64,000 nucleotides of DNA from Anaerolineae bacterium (lineage in GTDB: Bacteria; Chloroflexota; Anaerolineae; Aggregatilineales; Phototrophicaceae), in NCBI GenBank assembly GCA_022841825.1, contig JALHQT010000001.1:868001-932000 (forward strand). The letters are read 5' to 3'. The notes under the pieces are model-generated. The model worked only from the letters and a program-made list of their open reading frames with translations, had not been told where the DNA came from and searched no databases. Shown in pieces: positions 43,205-54,125 of the stretch (the stretch's first letter is position 1; each line of letters opens with the position of its first letter). Position numbers and translations under genes: made by a program.

Positions 43205-43350
43205 GTCTCGTCAAACCTTCTTTGCCTATCCGCCTTCGACTGTGATTGTAACGACCTGTGCTTTCGCATACCAACGACTCATCTTTTGTTGAGGACGAGT
43301 CTTATGAATTCCAGATAGAATATCCCCGTCGGAGGGGGAGATACCAAAAC

Positions 43351-44610
43351 ATGACCATTCGCCGCGTCTTGATGATCTCATTTCACACATGTCCGCTCGC
43401 ATCGCAGGAAGGCAAAGAGACTGGTGGCATGAACGTGTACGTCCTCGAACTTGCCAAGCAGTTATCCCGTCAGGGGATCGAGGTCGATGTCTTCACCCGC
43501 AGTCAGGACGAGGAGCAGCCACATATCGTACAGGTGGACGAACACTTCCGCGTCGTCCATACCGTCGCCGGTCCCGAAGCCCCCGTGCCGAAGAAACAGC
43601 TCATCGAGTACTTGCCAGAATTTGTCAGCAATGTCCAATCCTTCATCAACGACCATGCCTTAAGCTACGATGTCATGCACTGCCACTACTATCTGTCGGG
43701 TTTGGCAGGGCTAAACATCGTGCAGGCATCAGGTGCGAAGATGCCCATGCTGATGACCTTTCACACGCTGGCGCTGATGAAAAACCTGGTGGCGCGAGAC
43801 GAACTGGAAAAAGAAGAGAAGGCGCGCATCGACGCGGAATTCCACCTTGTGCAGTGCGCCGACGCCGTAATCGCCACCAGCAAGAGCGATAAGGACTACC
43901 TGCGCTACCTGTATGGCGCGGGGATCGACAAGGTTCATGCTGTGCCGCCCGGTGTTGATTTAGACCTCTTCCGCCCGATTGACCAGAACGTCGCTCGCGC
44001 CAAGCTCGGTATCGATACCGATGGGCATCTGATCCTTTTCTGTGGGCGCATCGAGCCGCTCAAGGGCATTGACGCCCTGCTCTATGCGATGAAGATCATG
44101 GTCGAACGGCAGCCCAGCCTTGATGTCTGCCTTTGGATCATCGGCGGCGATGTCTCGCAGCCGCCTGCGCAGTGGTCAAAAGAGCTGCAAAAGCTCGAAC
44201 GCCTGCGTCATACGCTCAATCTGAGTAGTCTCGTGCATTTTGCCGGGCAGCAGCTTCAGGAAGTGCTGCCCTACTACTACAGTGCCGCCGATGTCGTGGT
44301 TATGCCGTCGCATTACGAGTCGTTCGGCATGGCGGCGGCGGAAGCGATGGCATGTGGCGCGCCGATTATCACGACCAACGTCGCGGGTATCTCCAGCCTG
44401 ATCGAGGAAGAACAGGACTTGCTGCTCACATCGGTCAACAACCCGCTGCTCCTGGCAACACAAATGGAAACACTGCTCACTGATCCAGGCAAACGTCAGC
44501 AGGTCAGCAGCGGGCTGCGCGAGAAAGTTGCTGGTCTTGCATGGACCAATATTGCGGATCAAATCGTCACCATCTACGAGGAAGCCAAACATGCTCTCGA
44601 CCGCAAATAA
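43351..44610 (+). CDS. GT4 glycosyltransferase (MshA/sucrose-phosphate-synthase-like)
   Basis: A 419-residue retaining glycosyltransferase with GT-B fold. The opening SFHTCPLASQEGKETGGMNVYVLELA with the GGMN loop is typical of MshA and sucrose-phosphate synthase-like enzymes. The nucleotide-sugar site shows FCGRIEPLKGID, and the conserved E-x7-E motif is HYESFGMAAAEAMACGAPII. GGAGGGGGAGA lies before ATG 43351, and an upstream frame from GTG 43258 is not needed. Its last 20 bases overlap a histidine phosphatase gene, suggesting a two-step route in which the sugar-phosphate product is dephosphorylated. Acceptor and donor are unknown. Confidence 0.9.
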   Translation: MTIRRVLMISFHTCPLASQEGKETGGMNVYVLELAKQLSRQGIEVDVFTRSQDEEQPHIVQVDEHFRVVHTVAGPEAPVPKKQLIEYLPEFVSNVQSFINDHALSYDVMHCHYYLSGLAGLNIVQASGAKMPMLMTFHTLALMKNLVARDELEKEEKARIDAEFHLVQCADAVIATSKSDKDYLRYLYGAGIDKVHAVPPGVDLDLFRPIDQNVARAKLGIDTDGHLILFCGRIEPLKGIDALLYAMKIMVERQPSLDVCLWIIGGDVSQPPAQWSKELQKLERLRHTLNLSSLVHFAGQQLQEVLPYYYSAADVVVMPSHYESFGMAAAEAMACGAPIITTNVAGISSLIEEEQDLLLTSVNNPLLLATQMETLLTDPGKRQQVSSGLREKVAGLAWTNIADQIVTIYEEAKHALDRK

Positions 44611-45094
44611 GCGTTGGTACATCTTTCGGCACGGACTGGCGACCCACAGCAAAAACGGCTATGGCGACCAGATTCTGACGGCGCAGGTACTGCCTGAAGG
44701 CAGACCGCCGATTGAACGTCTCGGCTTCTACATGCGCGCGCTGCCCTACGACGTGGGCTACCGTTCCGAGTTCCTGCGATGTCAGCAGACGGCGCAGATC
44801 GTCACCGATGCGACGGGCAACTCATTCACGTCCGACGCACGCCTGAATGAGCAGTACATGGAGACGTTCGAGCAGGTGCATGACCGCGTGCAGACGTTCG
44901 TGGCGGAGGTCAACGCCTCGGCGCACACGCATGTCTGGGTCTGCACGCATGGCGTCGTCATCGCGGCGCTGCGGCACTTCATCCTCGATGGTCAGTTCTG
45001 GCGCTCGATGGAGAATGACTATACGCAAACGGGTGAACTGCTGCTGATCGCGGATGGCAAGGATGAGGTGCTGAATTTCCGCGAGGTGGTGTGA
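44591..45094 (+). CDS. Histidine phosphatase superfamily protein
   Basis: A 167-residue phosphatase-like protein. The RHG motif (FRHGLATHS, residues 10-18) carries the catalytic His, a conserved Arg/Glu region is ERLGFYMRAL with YRSEFLRCQQTAQIV, and the second His is in VWVCTHGVVIAALRHFI. GAGGAAG lies upstream of ATG 44591 inside the preceding glycosyltransferase gene, so the two are translated together. Members dephosphorylate small molecules or proteins. Given the neighbour, a sugar-phosphate product of the GT4 enzyme is the best guess. Confidence 0.85.
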   Translation: MLSTANKRWYIFRHGLATHSKNGYGDQILTAQVLPEGRPPIERLGFYMRALPYDVGYRSEFLRCQQTAQIVTDATGNSFTSDARLNEQYMETFEQVHDRVQTFVAEVNASAHTHVWVCTHGVVIAALRHFILDGQFWRSMENDYTQTGELLLIADGKDEVLNFREVV

Positions 45095-45108
45095 TGCAAG
45101 ATTCGGCA

Positions 45109-45132
45109 GCGGACGCCAATATTGGCGTCCGC
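45109..45132. terminator. Perfect palindrome between convergent genes
   Basis: GCGGACGCCAAT (45109-45120) is followed directly by its reverse complement (45121-45132), a 24-bp perfect palindrome located between the phosphatase stop (45094) and the convergent ilvC stop (45155). In RNA it forms a strong stem with a 4-base loop on either strand. T-runs are lacking. Confidence 0.65.
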
Positions 45133-45154
45133 CGCAAATATACTGAGTCGATCG

Positions 45155-46683
<1,529 letters not shown>

Positions 46684-46739
46684 GCGAAGAATATGTCGCC
46701 TTGGGGAGAAGTGGAATCGGGAGGGAGCAACCACTTGGA

Positions 46740-49373
46740 CTAATCGAGCAGTCGCAGCATCCGCGCACGATTGACCGCCTGCACGCGCGAGCCGACCTGC
46801 ATCTTTTCGTAGATATGATGCAGATGACGTTTGACGGTGCCAGGTGCGATCAGCAATCGTCCGGCAATGTCGGCGGTCGTCAAACCTGCTGCTAGCAAGC
46901 GCAGCACTTCCAGCTCGCGCTCGGAAAGCGCATCGGGGTCTTGCGGACGCAGCGCCGCGTTGATGATACGATCCACAAAGGCGGGCGCGACATCACGCAC
47001 ACGGGGCAGCCATGCCAGCAACCTCTCGTCCTCATCCAGGAAAGGACGTATCCAACCCTCGCCTGCAGCCAAACGCACCGCTTGGGCAAGGTGATGCAAC
47101 ACCGCCCGGCTGCCGCGCTGGTCTGCGGCGCTGGCGCGCAGCAGCAGGAGTGTGATCTGCATTCGCCCAAAGCCCCCCTCGTCCGCCATTACTTGCAGGC
47201 GATCCAGCCACGCTTCTGCGTCATCAAACGCTCCCTGCGCGATGCGCAACCGGGTGATCGTCAAATACGTCTCAAGCTGCAGGTAGTTCAGAGGCTGCGC
47301 AGGGTCCACTCGCGCGGATACCAACCACGCTTCCGCCGCATCGATGTCACCTTCGCGGATCTGGATGTCGGCGCGCCACGCAGCAAACCAGCTTGCATCG
47401 GCGAACTGCGTGCGTGTGGCGAAATCAGCAGCGGTTTGGAGATCGTCCAACGCACCGCGGATGTCGCCTCGCGCGCGCAGCAGCAGAGAGCGATAGCCAT
47501 AAGCGAAGAGCTGATAGATCTCCATGCCCAACGCAACGCTGGTATCAACGCCGCGATTGAGATAGGTCTCCGCCCTCTCAAGATCATTTCGCTCGTAGTA
47601 GACCCGTCCCAGCCATGACCAGGCGATGCCAAGCAGCGGCGAAGGCTCCCCTGTGCGATCCGTGAAGCGCGCGATCAGGCGCTCACAGGCAACCAGCGCA
47701 TCGCCGAGGTTGCCACGTAGATAGTGACAGGAGACGAGCGCGCTTTCGACAATCAACGCGAAGAACGTATTCCCCGCACCAAGTTCATCGGCAATGAGCT
47801 GGCTGATAGCTTCAATCGCCGCATCCAGCCTCCCACCTCGGCGCGCAGCCTCCGCCACCAACCATGACGCGATCAACCGCCAGTTATGCTGGTCAACGTG
47901 AAGATGCGTGAGCGCGCTGTTTGCATGGTCGGCGACACGCGCATAATCGCGCCGGACGAACAGGCAGTAAAACGCTTTGAGTGCCAGGAAGCGGCCAACC
48001 TTGTCGCCTTGTTGATCGGTAAAGCCAGATTCCGCGCGCTCCAGAAATCGGTACGCCTGGGCAAAGTCGCCGCGCAGCGCCGCCACCCACCCCGCGATGA
48101 CGGAGAGATCGCCATCCTGCATCACATCGACAGCGGGCAGGCTTGCAAGCCACTGACTCAGCGTGGTGATCGCGCCCTGCGCGATCAGCGCATCAGCGAA
48201 CCTCCGAATGATTCGCGCACAGTCCGACATGTCCGCCGTCAGGCGAGCAATCTCATGCGCATGCCCCCATGCATCACCCGCTGCCCCGCGCGCCTCGTAC
48301 CAGGCAAGCGCACGCTGGCGAAGAAGGACTTCTTCCTCGGGTTTTAGTGCTGCGCGCAGCACATCTGCGAACAGTTGGTGGTAGCGATACCACATCCGCT
48401 GACGATCCAGTGGCACAAGGAAGACGTTGGCGTTTTCCAGGTAGGACAACACCGAAGCGCTGTCGTCGCGCTCCGTGACCACATCACACAACTCAGGTGT
48501 GAACTGCGTCAGGATCGACGTGAATTGGAGAAATCTCGCGTGACCTTCGGGCAGCCGCTGCAGGACTTCGCCGACGAGGTAATCTGTGATGTAGCGGTCG
48601 CCACCGGTGAACGCGCGAATGAATTCAATAGCATTGTCCGGCTGTTCCTGGATTGCCAGCGCCGCCAGTTGCAGTCCTGTTACCCAGCCTTCGGTACGTG
48701 CCGCCAGCGCCCCCATCACGTCATCTGGCAGGCTGATAACAAGCGCCGCGTCAAGATACACCGCCACCTGCTCACGAGAGAAGCGCAGGTCGCTCTGGCG
48801 AATTTCCGTGAGCAGCCCCTGCGCCCGGAGTTGATACAGCATCAACGGCGGATCTTCGCGTGTGATGATCACCAAATGTATCGGCGCGGGCTGGCGTTCG
48901 ATCAACTGGCGAACAAGGGCATGAACTTCCGGATTCGTGACGCGATGATAGTCGTCCAACGCAAGCACGAGCGGAGCGGAAAGCGCCGTCAATGTATTGA
49001 TAAAGACGGTCATCAAGCTGGCAGGCGGCGGCAGTTGGGGGCTATTGAGCAACTCGGTCAAGGGTTGCGCAGCGTCCTGATTGTGCTGCTGGACACTCGC
49101 GGACAAATACCGCAGAAAGCGGATCGGGTCGTTGTCATCCTCGTCAATCGCCAGCCAGCTTGCGGCGCTTCCACAATGCTTTAGCCACTCGCTCGCCAAC
49201 ATCGTCTTGCCGAATCCTGGGGGTGCGGAGATGAGCGTCAGCCGCCGCCCTTCATCGACGCCCGCCTGAAGGCGGGCTACAAGCACAGGGCGCTCAATGT
49301 GCCGCCTGCTGAGTGTGGGAACATGCAAGCGTGTTGCCAGCAGCGTATCGGCAAACGAGGAAGCAGTCTTCAT
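46740..49373 (-). CDS. MalT-like LuxR-family STAND transcription regulator
   Basis: An 877-residue regulator with the MalT layout. A STAND NTPase domain lies at the N terminus (Walker [13 protein letters not shown] near 50; [11 protein letters not shown] as Walker B near 138). A winged-helix region and a long helical TPR-like sensor superhelix (about 350-800) follow, then a LuxR helix-turn-helix in the last 65 residues ([22 protein letters not shown] then [16 protein letters not shown]). Such activators switch on genes when an inducer frees the NTPase to oligomerise; in E. coli the inducer is maltotriose. Secreted amylase and GlgB in the window suggest a glucan link, but targets are unknown. 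A small conserved partner gene ends 18 bases upstream. Confidence 0.93.
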   Translation of the reverse strand: MKTASSFADTLLATRLHVPTLSRRHIERPVLVARLQAGVDEGRRLTLISAPPGFGKTMLASEWLKHCGSAASWLAIDEDDNDPIRFLRYLSASVQQHNQDAAQPLTELLNSPQLPPPASLMTVFINTLTALSAPLVLALDDYHRVTNPEVHALVRQLIERQPAPIHLVIITREDPPLMLYQLRAQGLLTEIRQSDLRFSREQVAVYLDAALVISLPDDVMGALAARTEGWVTGLQLAALAIQEQPDNAIEFIRAFTGGDRYITDYLVGEVLQRLPEGHARFLQFTSILTQFTPELCDVVTERDDSASVLSYLENANVFLVPLDRQRMWYRYHQLFADVLRAALKPEEEVLLRQRALAWYEARGAAGDAWGHAHEIARLTADMSDCARIIRRFADALIAQGAITTLSQWLASLPAVDVMQDGDLSVIAGWVAALRGDFAQAYRFLERAESGFTDQQGDKVGRFLALKAFYCLFVRRDYARVADHANSALTHLHVDQHNWRLIASWLVAEAARRGGRLDAAIEAISQLIADELGAGNTFFALIVESALVSCHYLRGNLGDALVACERLIARFTDRTGEPSPLLGIAWSWLGRVYYERNDLERAETYLNRGVDTSVALGMEIYQLFAYGYRSLLLRARGDIRGALDDLQTAADFATRTQFADASWFAAWRADIQIREGDIDAAEAWLVSARVDPAQPLNYLQLETYLTITRLRIAQGAFDDAEAWLDRLQVMADEGGFGRMQITLLLLRASAADQRGSRAVLHHLAQAVRLAAGEGWIRPFLDEDERLLAWLPRVRDVAPAFVDRIINAALRPQDPDALSERELEVLRLLAAGLTTADIAGRLLIAPGTVKRHLHHIYEKMQVGSRVQAVNRARMLRLLD

Positions 49374-49391
49374 GACATCCTTTACCCAGGG

Positions 49392-49658
49392 CTACATCTC
49401 ACCCGAATCCACCGACTCTGCATGGTCGATACGCTGTACAAGGACAAGCGGCAGCCCAAGATCGCGTACGACACTGAGCGCCCCATATAGTGCGGACTGA
49501 TCCACGAAATGACCTCGCAGCAGAGTCGATTCGGCAGTTGCAGCGACGATCACAACCTCAGGCAGCCATCGCTCCATAAGTACTGGGTCGATCCGGCAGC
49601 CTAACCCGATCAAATAGGTTATGCCTAAGTCTAGCGACGGTGATGTCCGCTTGTCCAT
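49392..49658 (-). CDS. Small conserved protein linked to MalT-like regulators
   Basis: An 88-residue soluble protein. Its second half (STLLRGHFVDQSALYGALSV followed by RDLGLPLVLVQRID) matches a small-protein family that I recall from many Chloroflexota genomes, where the motif is usually GPVxDQAALHGLLxxIRDLGLPL. No function is established to my knowledge. GAGGTG lies before ATG 49658. It sits 18 bases upstream of the MalT-like gene on the same strand, so the two are likely one operon, and the protein might modulate the regulator. The linkage is seen here; the wider pattern is from memory. Confidence 0.7.
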   Translation of the reverse strand: MDKRTSPSLDLGITYLIGLGCRIDPVLMERWLPEVVIVAATAESTLLRGHFVDQSALYGALSVVRDLGLPLVLVQRIDHAESVDSGEM

Positions 49659-49676
49659 AACAGCACCTCAGCATGC

Positions 49677-50378
49677 CTAACATTCACCTGACCATGCCGA
49701 AGCGAAGATCACCTGCGATTGCGCCAACCGCCAGGCACTTGCACACGCCTGCATCTTGATGGCATCCATCATCTGCTCACTCAGGCGTTCAACTTCGCGC
49801 CAGTTGTTAACATCGCCTGCCAGCCGCATCGGCGCGCCGACCGTGAACGCCATCTGCCCCGACGTGTAGATGTGCGCCGTCTCTGGCTTCCCACCAAGCA
49901 TGAAATTGACGGGACGAATGCGCGTGCGATCCAACGCGATGCCAACCGGAACGATAGGTACGTTCGCCGCCAATGCCAGGCGTACAGCCCCGCTGTGCGG
50001 CTTTAGATAGCCGCCGGATAATGGGCTAAGACCGCCCTCCGGAAAGATCGCAACCGGAATGCCCACTTCGAGCTTGCGCAGCGCCTGCGAAAGTGTCGCC
50101 ATCCCGCTGCCACGCACCACTTTGATGTGCCCGGCTGCGCGAAGGTATGCGCCGACGCCAGCGATGCTGAATACGCTTTCGCTGATCATGATGCTCATCG
50201 GGCGGCGCATGAGCGTCGGCAGGAAGATCGGTTCGCAGCTCGTAGGGTGATTTGCTGCGAGGATGAACGCGCCATCCGGGAGCGGCGCGCTGTACTCAAC
50301 TTCCATAGTCAGACACGCCTTGCTATACGCGTTGACAACCTTGCGACCCAGCTCGTACCACTTTTGTTGTGTGACCAC
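49677..50378 (-). CDS. PlsC-type acyltransferase
   Basis: A 233-residue member of the 1-acylglycerol-3-phosphate acyltransferase family, which transfers acyl groups in phospholipid synthesis. Motif I is ANHPTSCEP with His44; the usual Asp of HX4D is Glu49 here. Motif III is IFPEGGLSP (about 112-120), and the proline strand VPIVPVGIAL is motif IV. The N-terminal region has no long membrane helix. The Glu substitution is conservative and may keep activity. GTG 50378 with AAGGAG upstream decides the start. It diverges from the PYROXD2-like gene across a region with a palindrome and phased repeats. Confidence 0.85.
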   Translation of the reverse strand: MVTQQKWYELGRKVVNAYSKACLTMEVEYSAPLPDGAFILAANHPTSCEPIFLPTLMRRPMSIMISESVFSIAGVGAYLRAAGHIKVVRGSGMATLSQALRKLEVGIPVAIFPEGGLSPLSGGYLKPHSGAVRLALAANVPIVPVGIALDRTRIRPVNFMLGGKPETAHIYTSGQMAFTVGAPMRLAGDVNNWREVERLSEQMMDAIKMQACASAWRLAQSQVIFASAWSGEC

Positions 50379-50433
50379 GACTCTTACTCCTTGACTTCAC
50401 ATCTTCAGGATGCCATCTCCAGACACAAGAGGC

Positions 50434-50451
50434 ATGTATCGAACGATACAT
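50434..50451. promoter_or_regulatory. 18-bp palindromic operator candidate
   Basis: ATGTATCG (50434-50441) and CGATACAT (50444-50451) are perfect 8-bp arms with 2-base spacer AA. It lies 56 bases upstream of the PlsC start and 163 bases upstream of the PYROXD2-like start. Size and shape fit a TetR- or MarR-type dimer site. No such regulator gene is adjacent. Confidence 0.5.
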
Positions 50452-50496
50452 CTGGGCGTTATATCTAGCGCAGCTTAACGGACTACAAACCTCACG

Positions 50497-50563
50497 TGGG
50501 ATAACTTGCGATAAATTGGGATATAGATCGCACAGAGCTTCACATGTGGGAATTTGTGCGAAA
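50497..50563 (+). repeat. Three phased TGGGA-type repeats upstream of the PYROXD2-like gene
   Basis: TGGGATAACTTGCGATAAAT (from 50497), TGGGATATAGATCGCAC (from 50517) and TGGGAATTTGTGCGAAAT (from 50547) share TGGGA, an AT-rich middle and a GCGA-like end. Their starts are 20 and 30 bases apart, near whole helical turns. They could be binding sites of an activator. Confidence 0.45.
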
Positions 50564-50614
50564 TGAGTCAGAATGGATGGCAATTCGCCCCAGGAATTGT
50601 TGAGGATACGATCC

Positions 50615-52213
50615 ATGCTCCAGACGATGACCCCCGCCGATGCCGTCATGGGCAAACTTGGGTTGCCCGCCCCCATCGCCGAACTCGCCGCCCGCCGCTG
50701 GGATGCCATCATCGTCGGCGCGGGGCACAACGGGCTGACGTGCGCCGCCTACCTGGCGCGCGCGGGCAAACAGGTGCTTGTGCTGGAGGCGCGCCAACGC
50801 ATCGGCGGCGCGTGCACGCTGGCGGAACCCTTCCCTGGCTACCACATCTCGCCCTGCGCCTATCTCGCCGGGCTGCTACACCGCCGCGTGATTGACGAGC
50901 TGGGCTTACCCGCGCGCGGCTTCCGTTGGATGCCTGCGATGGCGGGCTACTTCGTTCCCTTCGAGGATGGGTCAAGCGTCCTGCTCTCCGAAGACGATGA
51001 CGAAGCCGTCCAGGAACTGCGCCGCTTCGCGCCGGACGACGTGAAGGGCTGGCAGGCGATGCAGGCAGTTATCGCCCGCGCGCGCGAGGCGCTGCGCCCC
51101 GATGACGAGCGCGACATATGGCTCGACCCAGCACCGTCGCGCGCAAAGATCGAAACGCGGCTGGCGGGCGACGACGAGGCGCTGGCGATGATGTTCGACC
51201 TGTCGATGGCGGACTTCGTCGCCCGCTACCTGCGTGACGAGCGTTTGCAGCTCGCTTATCTCGGTCAGGGCGTCATCGGCACCAATGCCAGCCCATTCGA
51301 CCCCGGGACCGCCTATATCCGCTTCCATCACTCGTGCGGGCGGATCGATCCGTCGCTGCCGGGAACATGGGGCTATGTCGAAGGCGGCATGGGGCGCGTC
51401 TCATTCCTGATCTGCGATGCCGCGCGTGAAGCGGGCGCGGTGGTGGCGACGGGTGTTCCGGTCGCGCAGATCATCCCGCAGGAAGGCGTCGTGCTGGAGG
51501 GCGGCGAACGCATCAACGCCCCTGTCATCATCGCCAACGCCGACCCGCGCGTAACGCTGCGCTTGCTGGGCGATGCGGCGGATGGTGCCTGGCGCGCCCA
51601 GGTCGAGTCGATCCCGATTGAGGGCTGCACGGTCAAGGTCAACCTTGCGCTCGCCGAACCGCCGAACTTCACCGCCCGCCCAGGACTTGATGAACCCCAT
51701 CATCGCGCGCAGATCAACACACCGTTGAGTATTCAGGAGTGGCGCGACGGTTACGCCGCTGCCCGACGCGGCGAACTGCCCACGCGCTTGTGGACAGAGA
51801 ACTATCTTCAAACGGCGTTTGACCCCAGCATCGCGCCGCATGGCAGACACGTCCTCAGCATGTTCTGCCAGTATGTGCCGCACACTTTCGCCGAGGGAAA
51901 CTGGGACACGCACCGCGAGCGCGCAGGGCATCTCGCCATTCAGTCCCTGGCGCGCTTCACGAGCAACTTCCCCAACGCGGTCATCGACATGGAAGTACTT
52001 GGACCTCCTGATATTGAGCATGAAGTCGGGCTGACAGGTGGGCATATCTTCCAGGGCGAATGCCTGCCGCAGTATATGTGGGAAAACCGCCTGGGTTACA
52101 CCACGCCGATGGCTGGCGTCTACCTGTGCGGCGCGGCAACACACCCCGGCGGCAGCGTCATTGCGGTCAACGGGCGCAATGCCGCTATGGCTGTGCTCGC
52201 GCAAAACGGATGA
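50615..52213 (+). CDS. PYROXD2/CrtI-like FAD oxidoreductase
   Basis: A 532-residue flavoprotein of the phytoene-desaturase-related amine oxidase clan. The FAD motif is WDAIIVGAGHNGLTCAAYLARAGK, with the E of VLVLEARQRIGGACT. The C terminus shows LCGAATHPGGSVIAVNGRNAA, the second FAD-contact region typical of CrtI/PYROXD2 proteins. Closest in style to PYROXD2, whose reaction is unsettled. No crtB or other carotenoid gene is nearby, so a carotenoid role should not be assumed. ATG 50615 has GAGG 9 bases upstream; the frame extends to 50573 without a site. Its promoter region holds phased repeats. Confidence 0.85.
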   Translation: MLQTMTPADAVMGKLGLPAPIAELAARRWDAIIVGAGHNGLTCAAYLARAGKQVLVLEARQRIGGACTLAEPFPGYHISPCAYLAGLLHRRVIDELGLPARGFRWMPAMAGYFVPFEDGSSVLLSEDDDEAVQELRRFAPDDVKGWQAMQAVIARAREALRPDDERDIWLDPAPSRAKIETRLAGDDEALAMMFDLSMADFVARYLRDERLQLAYLGQGVIGTNASPFDPGTAYIRFHHSCGRIDPSLPGTWGYVEGGMGRVSFLICDAAREAGAVVATGVPVAQIIPQEGVVLEGGERINAPVIIANADPRVTLRLLGDAADGAWRAQVESIPIEGCTVKVNLALAEPPNFTARPGLDEPHHRAQINTPLSIQEWRDGYAAARRGELPTRLWTENYLQTAFDPSIAPHGRHVLSMFCQYVPHTFAEGNWDTHRERAGHLAIQSLARFTSNFPNAVIDMEVLGPPDIEHEVGLTGGHIFQGECLPQYMWENRLGYTTPMAGVYLCGAATHPGGSVIAVNGRNAAMAVLAQNG

Positions 52214-52426
52214 GACCACCCGCGCGATCCTCGTGTGAACAACCGACCAAAATCGTAATCGCGCTACGGATGCGGCTCCGAACGTTGGTTTTTCGCTGCA
52301 TTTTAGGAGGGTGAAAGGTTAGCGGGATATACATTCATGATGCATTCATAATAAATCCATGCCGATTGTTGCCATTTGGTGGACATGATCTATGGACCCG
52401 TTGAAACGCCGCGCCTGAATTCAAAC

Positions 52427-52449
52427 AGTCCACCGCTGTGATGTGGACT
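52427..52449. promoter_or_regulatory. Inverted repeat in the 286-base gap before the glycosyltransferase pair
   Basis: AGTCCAC (52427-52433) and GTGGACT (52443-52449) are perfect 7-bp arms with a 9-base spacer, 51 bases before the ATG at 52500. The rest of gap 52214-52499 holds no gene. It shows only a short direct repeat of ATTCAT near 52340. Confidence 0.35.
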
Positions 52450-52499
52450 CAGTTGCCAGCGAGTAGTCTCAACCTGCATAATCTCAAGGGACCTCAAAG

Positions 52500-54125
52500 A
52501 TGCAGACGCAAGAGAACTACCACACGCGCACCTTCGAAAGACTGCTCGCGACTAACCACTATACGTTTGACTTGACCCTGTCGAAGGAAGTCGCGCTTCT
52601 TGCCGTGCTTTTCCTGCTCGGGTTCCTGGTGCGATTATCCGCGATTCAATCCAACACACTGTATGTCGATGAAATCATTTACATCAATGCGGGTCGCAAT
52701 TACCTCGCTGGCGATTTTAGCCAGAATGAACTTAACTTCATGTTCGGCTCCTACCTCTTTCCGATCACTGCGGCACTCGCAGAGATACCGGCAGGCGCGC
52801 TTTCGCTGCGCGTGTATAGTGTCAGCCTGAACCTGATTTCCTCGGTGCTCCTTTACCTTCTCGCCCGCCAGCTCTTCGGGCGGTCAGCAGCACTCTGGGC
52901 ACTCATCCTGTTCATGTTTTCCGGCATCAGCATGAGTCTGTCTCTCCAGGCAGTGCATGACTCCCTTGCAGTACCATTTGTTATCGCCGCCTTATATTGC
53001 ATCACCCTCGCAACTTACAGGAAAGAGCGCGCAATCGTATTCGGCGTTCTCGCTGGTCTCTGCTTCTCGATTGCCGTGCTCGCAAAATTCAGCGTCGCGG
53101 GGACGCTCCCTGCGCTGCTGGTGCTCCTGGCTCTCTTTTCCGCGTACGCTCCCAGTCGGCTTGGGCAAGCGTTCCGCCAAACCACCCTCTGGTTAACGGG
53201 TATGACTGCGCTTATTGTGGGGGTGTATACCCTGCGAACCAGCGAGGCGACGCTTCAGGCAGTTGCTGCTTACAATCAGCAAGAGATTGCCGGGCGGCTG
53301 ACAATCCTGCAACGAACGTTCAGCGATCTGGGAATAGTCGCAATCCTGGCGATCTTCGGCATAGCGCTTCTGGTCTATCGCCTCTATAAAAACAGCCGCC
53401 AGGAGGCGCGCGATCGCATCTGGCACATCCTGTTCGCACTTGCGGTGGCAGCCACACTCTTCATGCTCCAGGCGTACCATGTCATCTCAGCAAACGCGCG
53501 TTCGCTGTGGCAGCACAATGCGATCACGCTCGCATTACTCGCGCCATTCGCGGGATTCGCCCTCAAGCAGATCGCCGACTGGTTCGTCAAAGAAGACCGC
53601 CTCTCCAACAAACCCCTGCGCTGGTTGGCATACGCGGGCGTGATCGTAGTAGTGGTCTTCTTCTCGCAGACCAGCCTGAACGCCTTTGAGGTATTTCAAC
53701 GAAGCTGGCCCGATGTGACCGCCGTTGTGGAAAACCTCCGTGAAGATGGTGTCGCTGATCCGGTCACATCCGACGAAAACGGAATTCGAGTTCTGGCAGC
53801 GGCTGCGCCTGTCTACCAGTACTATCTTTCCCCGCAGCAGTCAACTCCTCCCTGGTGGACAACCTGGTTCTTTGTCTATGAGGAACAAACTGGTCTTGAT
53901 GCCATGATCGCCGCAGTACAGGACTGCGCGCTCGACGTTGTCATTCTCGACAACTACTTTGCTGCCGATCTTGTTGCTCCTCTGCAAGAGTCTCTCCTGA
54001 CCGCCGGATACGCGAACACTTTCACAGATCGGCAAGTGTTAGGGTATGGGGCAGTGATCGACGTACAAGTGTTTCGCCCAGGTGTATCTGCAGAATGCAG
54101 CAAGCGAGTGACAGATGAACTTTAA
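52500..54125 (+). CDS. GT39-like membrane glycosyltransferase
   Basis: A 541-residue integral membrane protein with about 11 helices, of the GT-C class related to protein-mannosyltransferases and ArnT. The catalytic Asp-Glu pair is in the first extracytoplasmic loop (LYVDEIIYINAGRNYL, about 55-70), followed by an RVYSVSLNLISSVLLYLLARQL helix pair. Such enzymes use polyprenyl-phosphate sugars. The C-terminal 130 residues after the last helix are soluble and outside. AAGGGA precedes the ATG. Its last 11 bases overlap the GT2 gene, so the two are translated together and probably build one surface glycan. Confidence 0.85.
   Translation: MQTQENYHTRTFERLLATNHYTFDLTLSKEVALLAVLFLLGFLVRLSAIQSNTLYVDEIIYINAGRNYLAGDFSQNELNFMFGSYLFPITAALAEIPAGALSLRVYSVSLNLISSVLLYLLARQLFGRSAALWALILFMFSGISMSLSLQAVHDSLAVPFVIAALYCITLATYRKERAIVFGVLAGLCFSIAVLAKFSVAGTLPALLVLLALFSAYAPSRLGQAFRQTTLWLTGMTALIVGVYTLRTSEATLQAVAAYNQQEIAGRLTILQRTFSDLGIVAILAIFGIALLVYRLYKNSRQEARDRIWHILFALAVAATLFMLQAYHVISANARSLWQHNAITLALLAPFAGFALKQIADWFVKEDRLSNKPLRWLAYAGVIVVVVFFSQTSLNAFEVFQRSWPDVTAVVENLREDGVADPVTSDENGIRVLAAAAPVYQYYLSPQQSTPPWWTTWFFVYEEQTGLDAMIAAVQDCALDVVILDNYFAADLVAPLQESLLTAGYANTFTDRQVLGYGAVIDVQVFRPGVSAECSKRVTDEL

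Noticed and set aside
43205-43350. SAM or S-box riboswitch upstream of metY
   Set aside because: The gap is only 146 bases, shared with a divergent gene, and I see no multi-stem leader or terminator of the required form.
50615-52213. Annotation as carotenoid phytoene desaturase
   Set aside because: The fold fits, but no crtB or other carotenoid gene is nearby and the wording is nearer to PYROXD2-like proteins.
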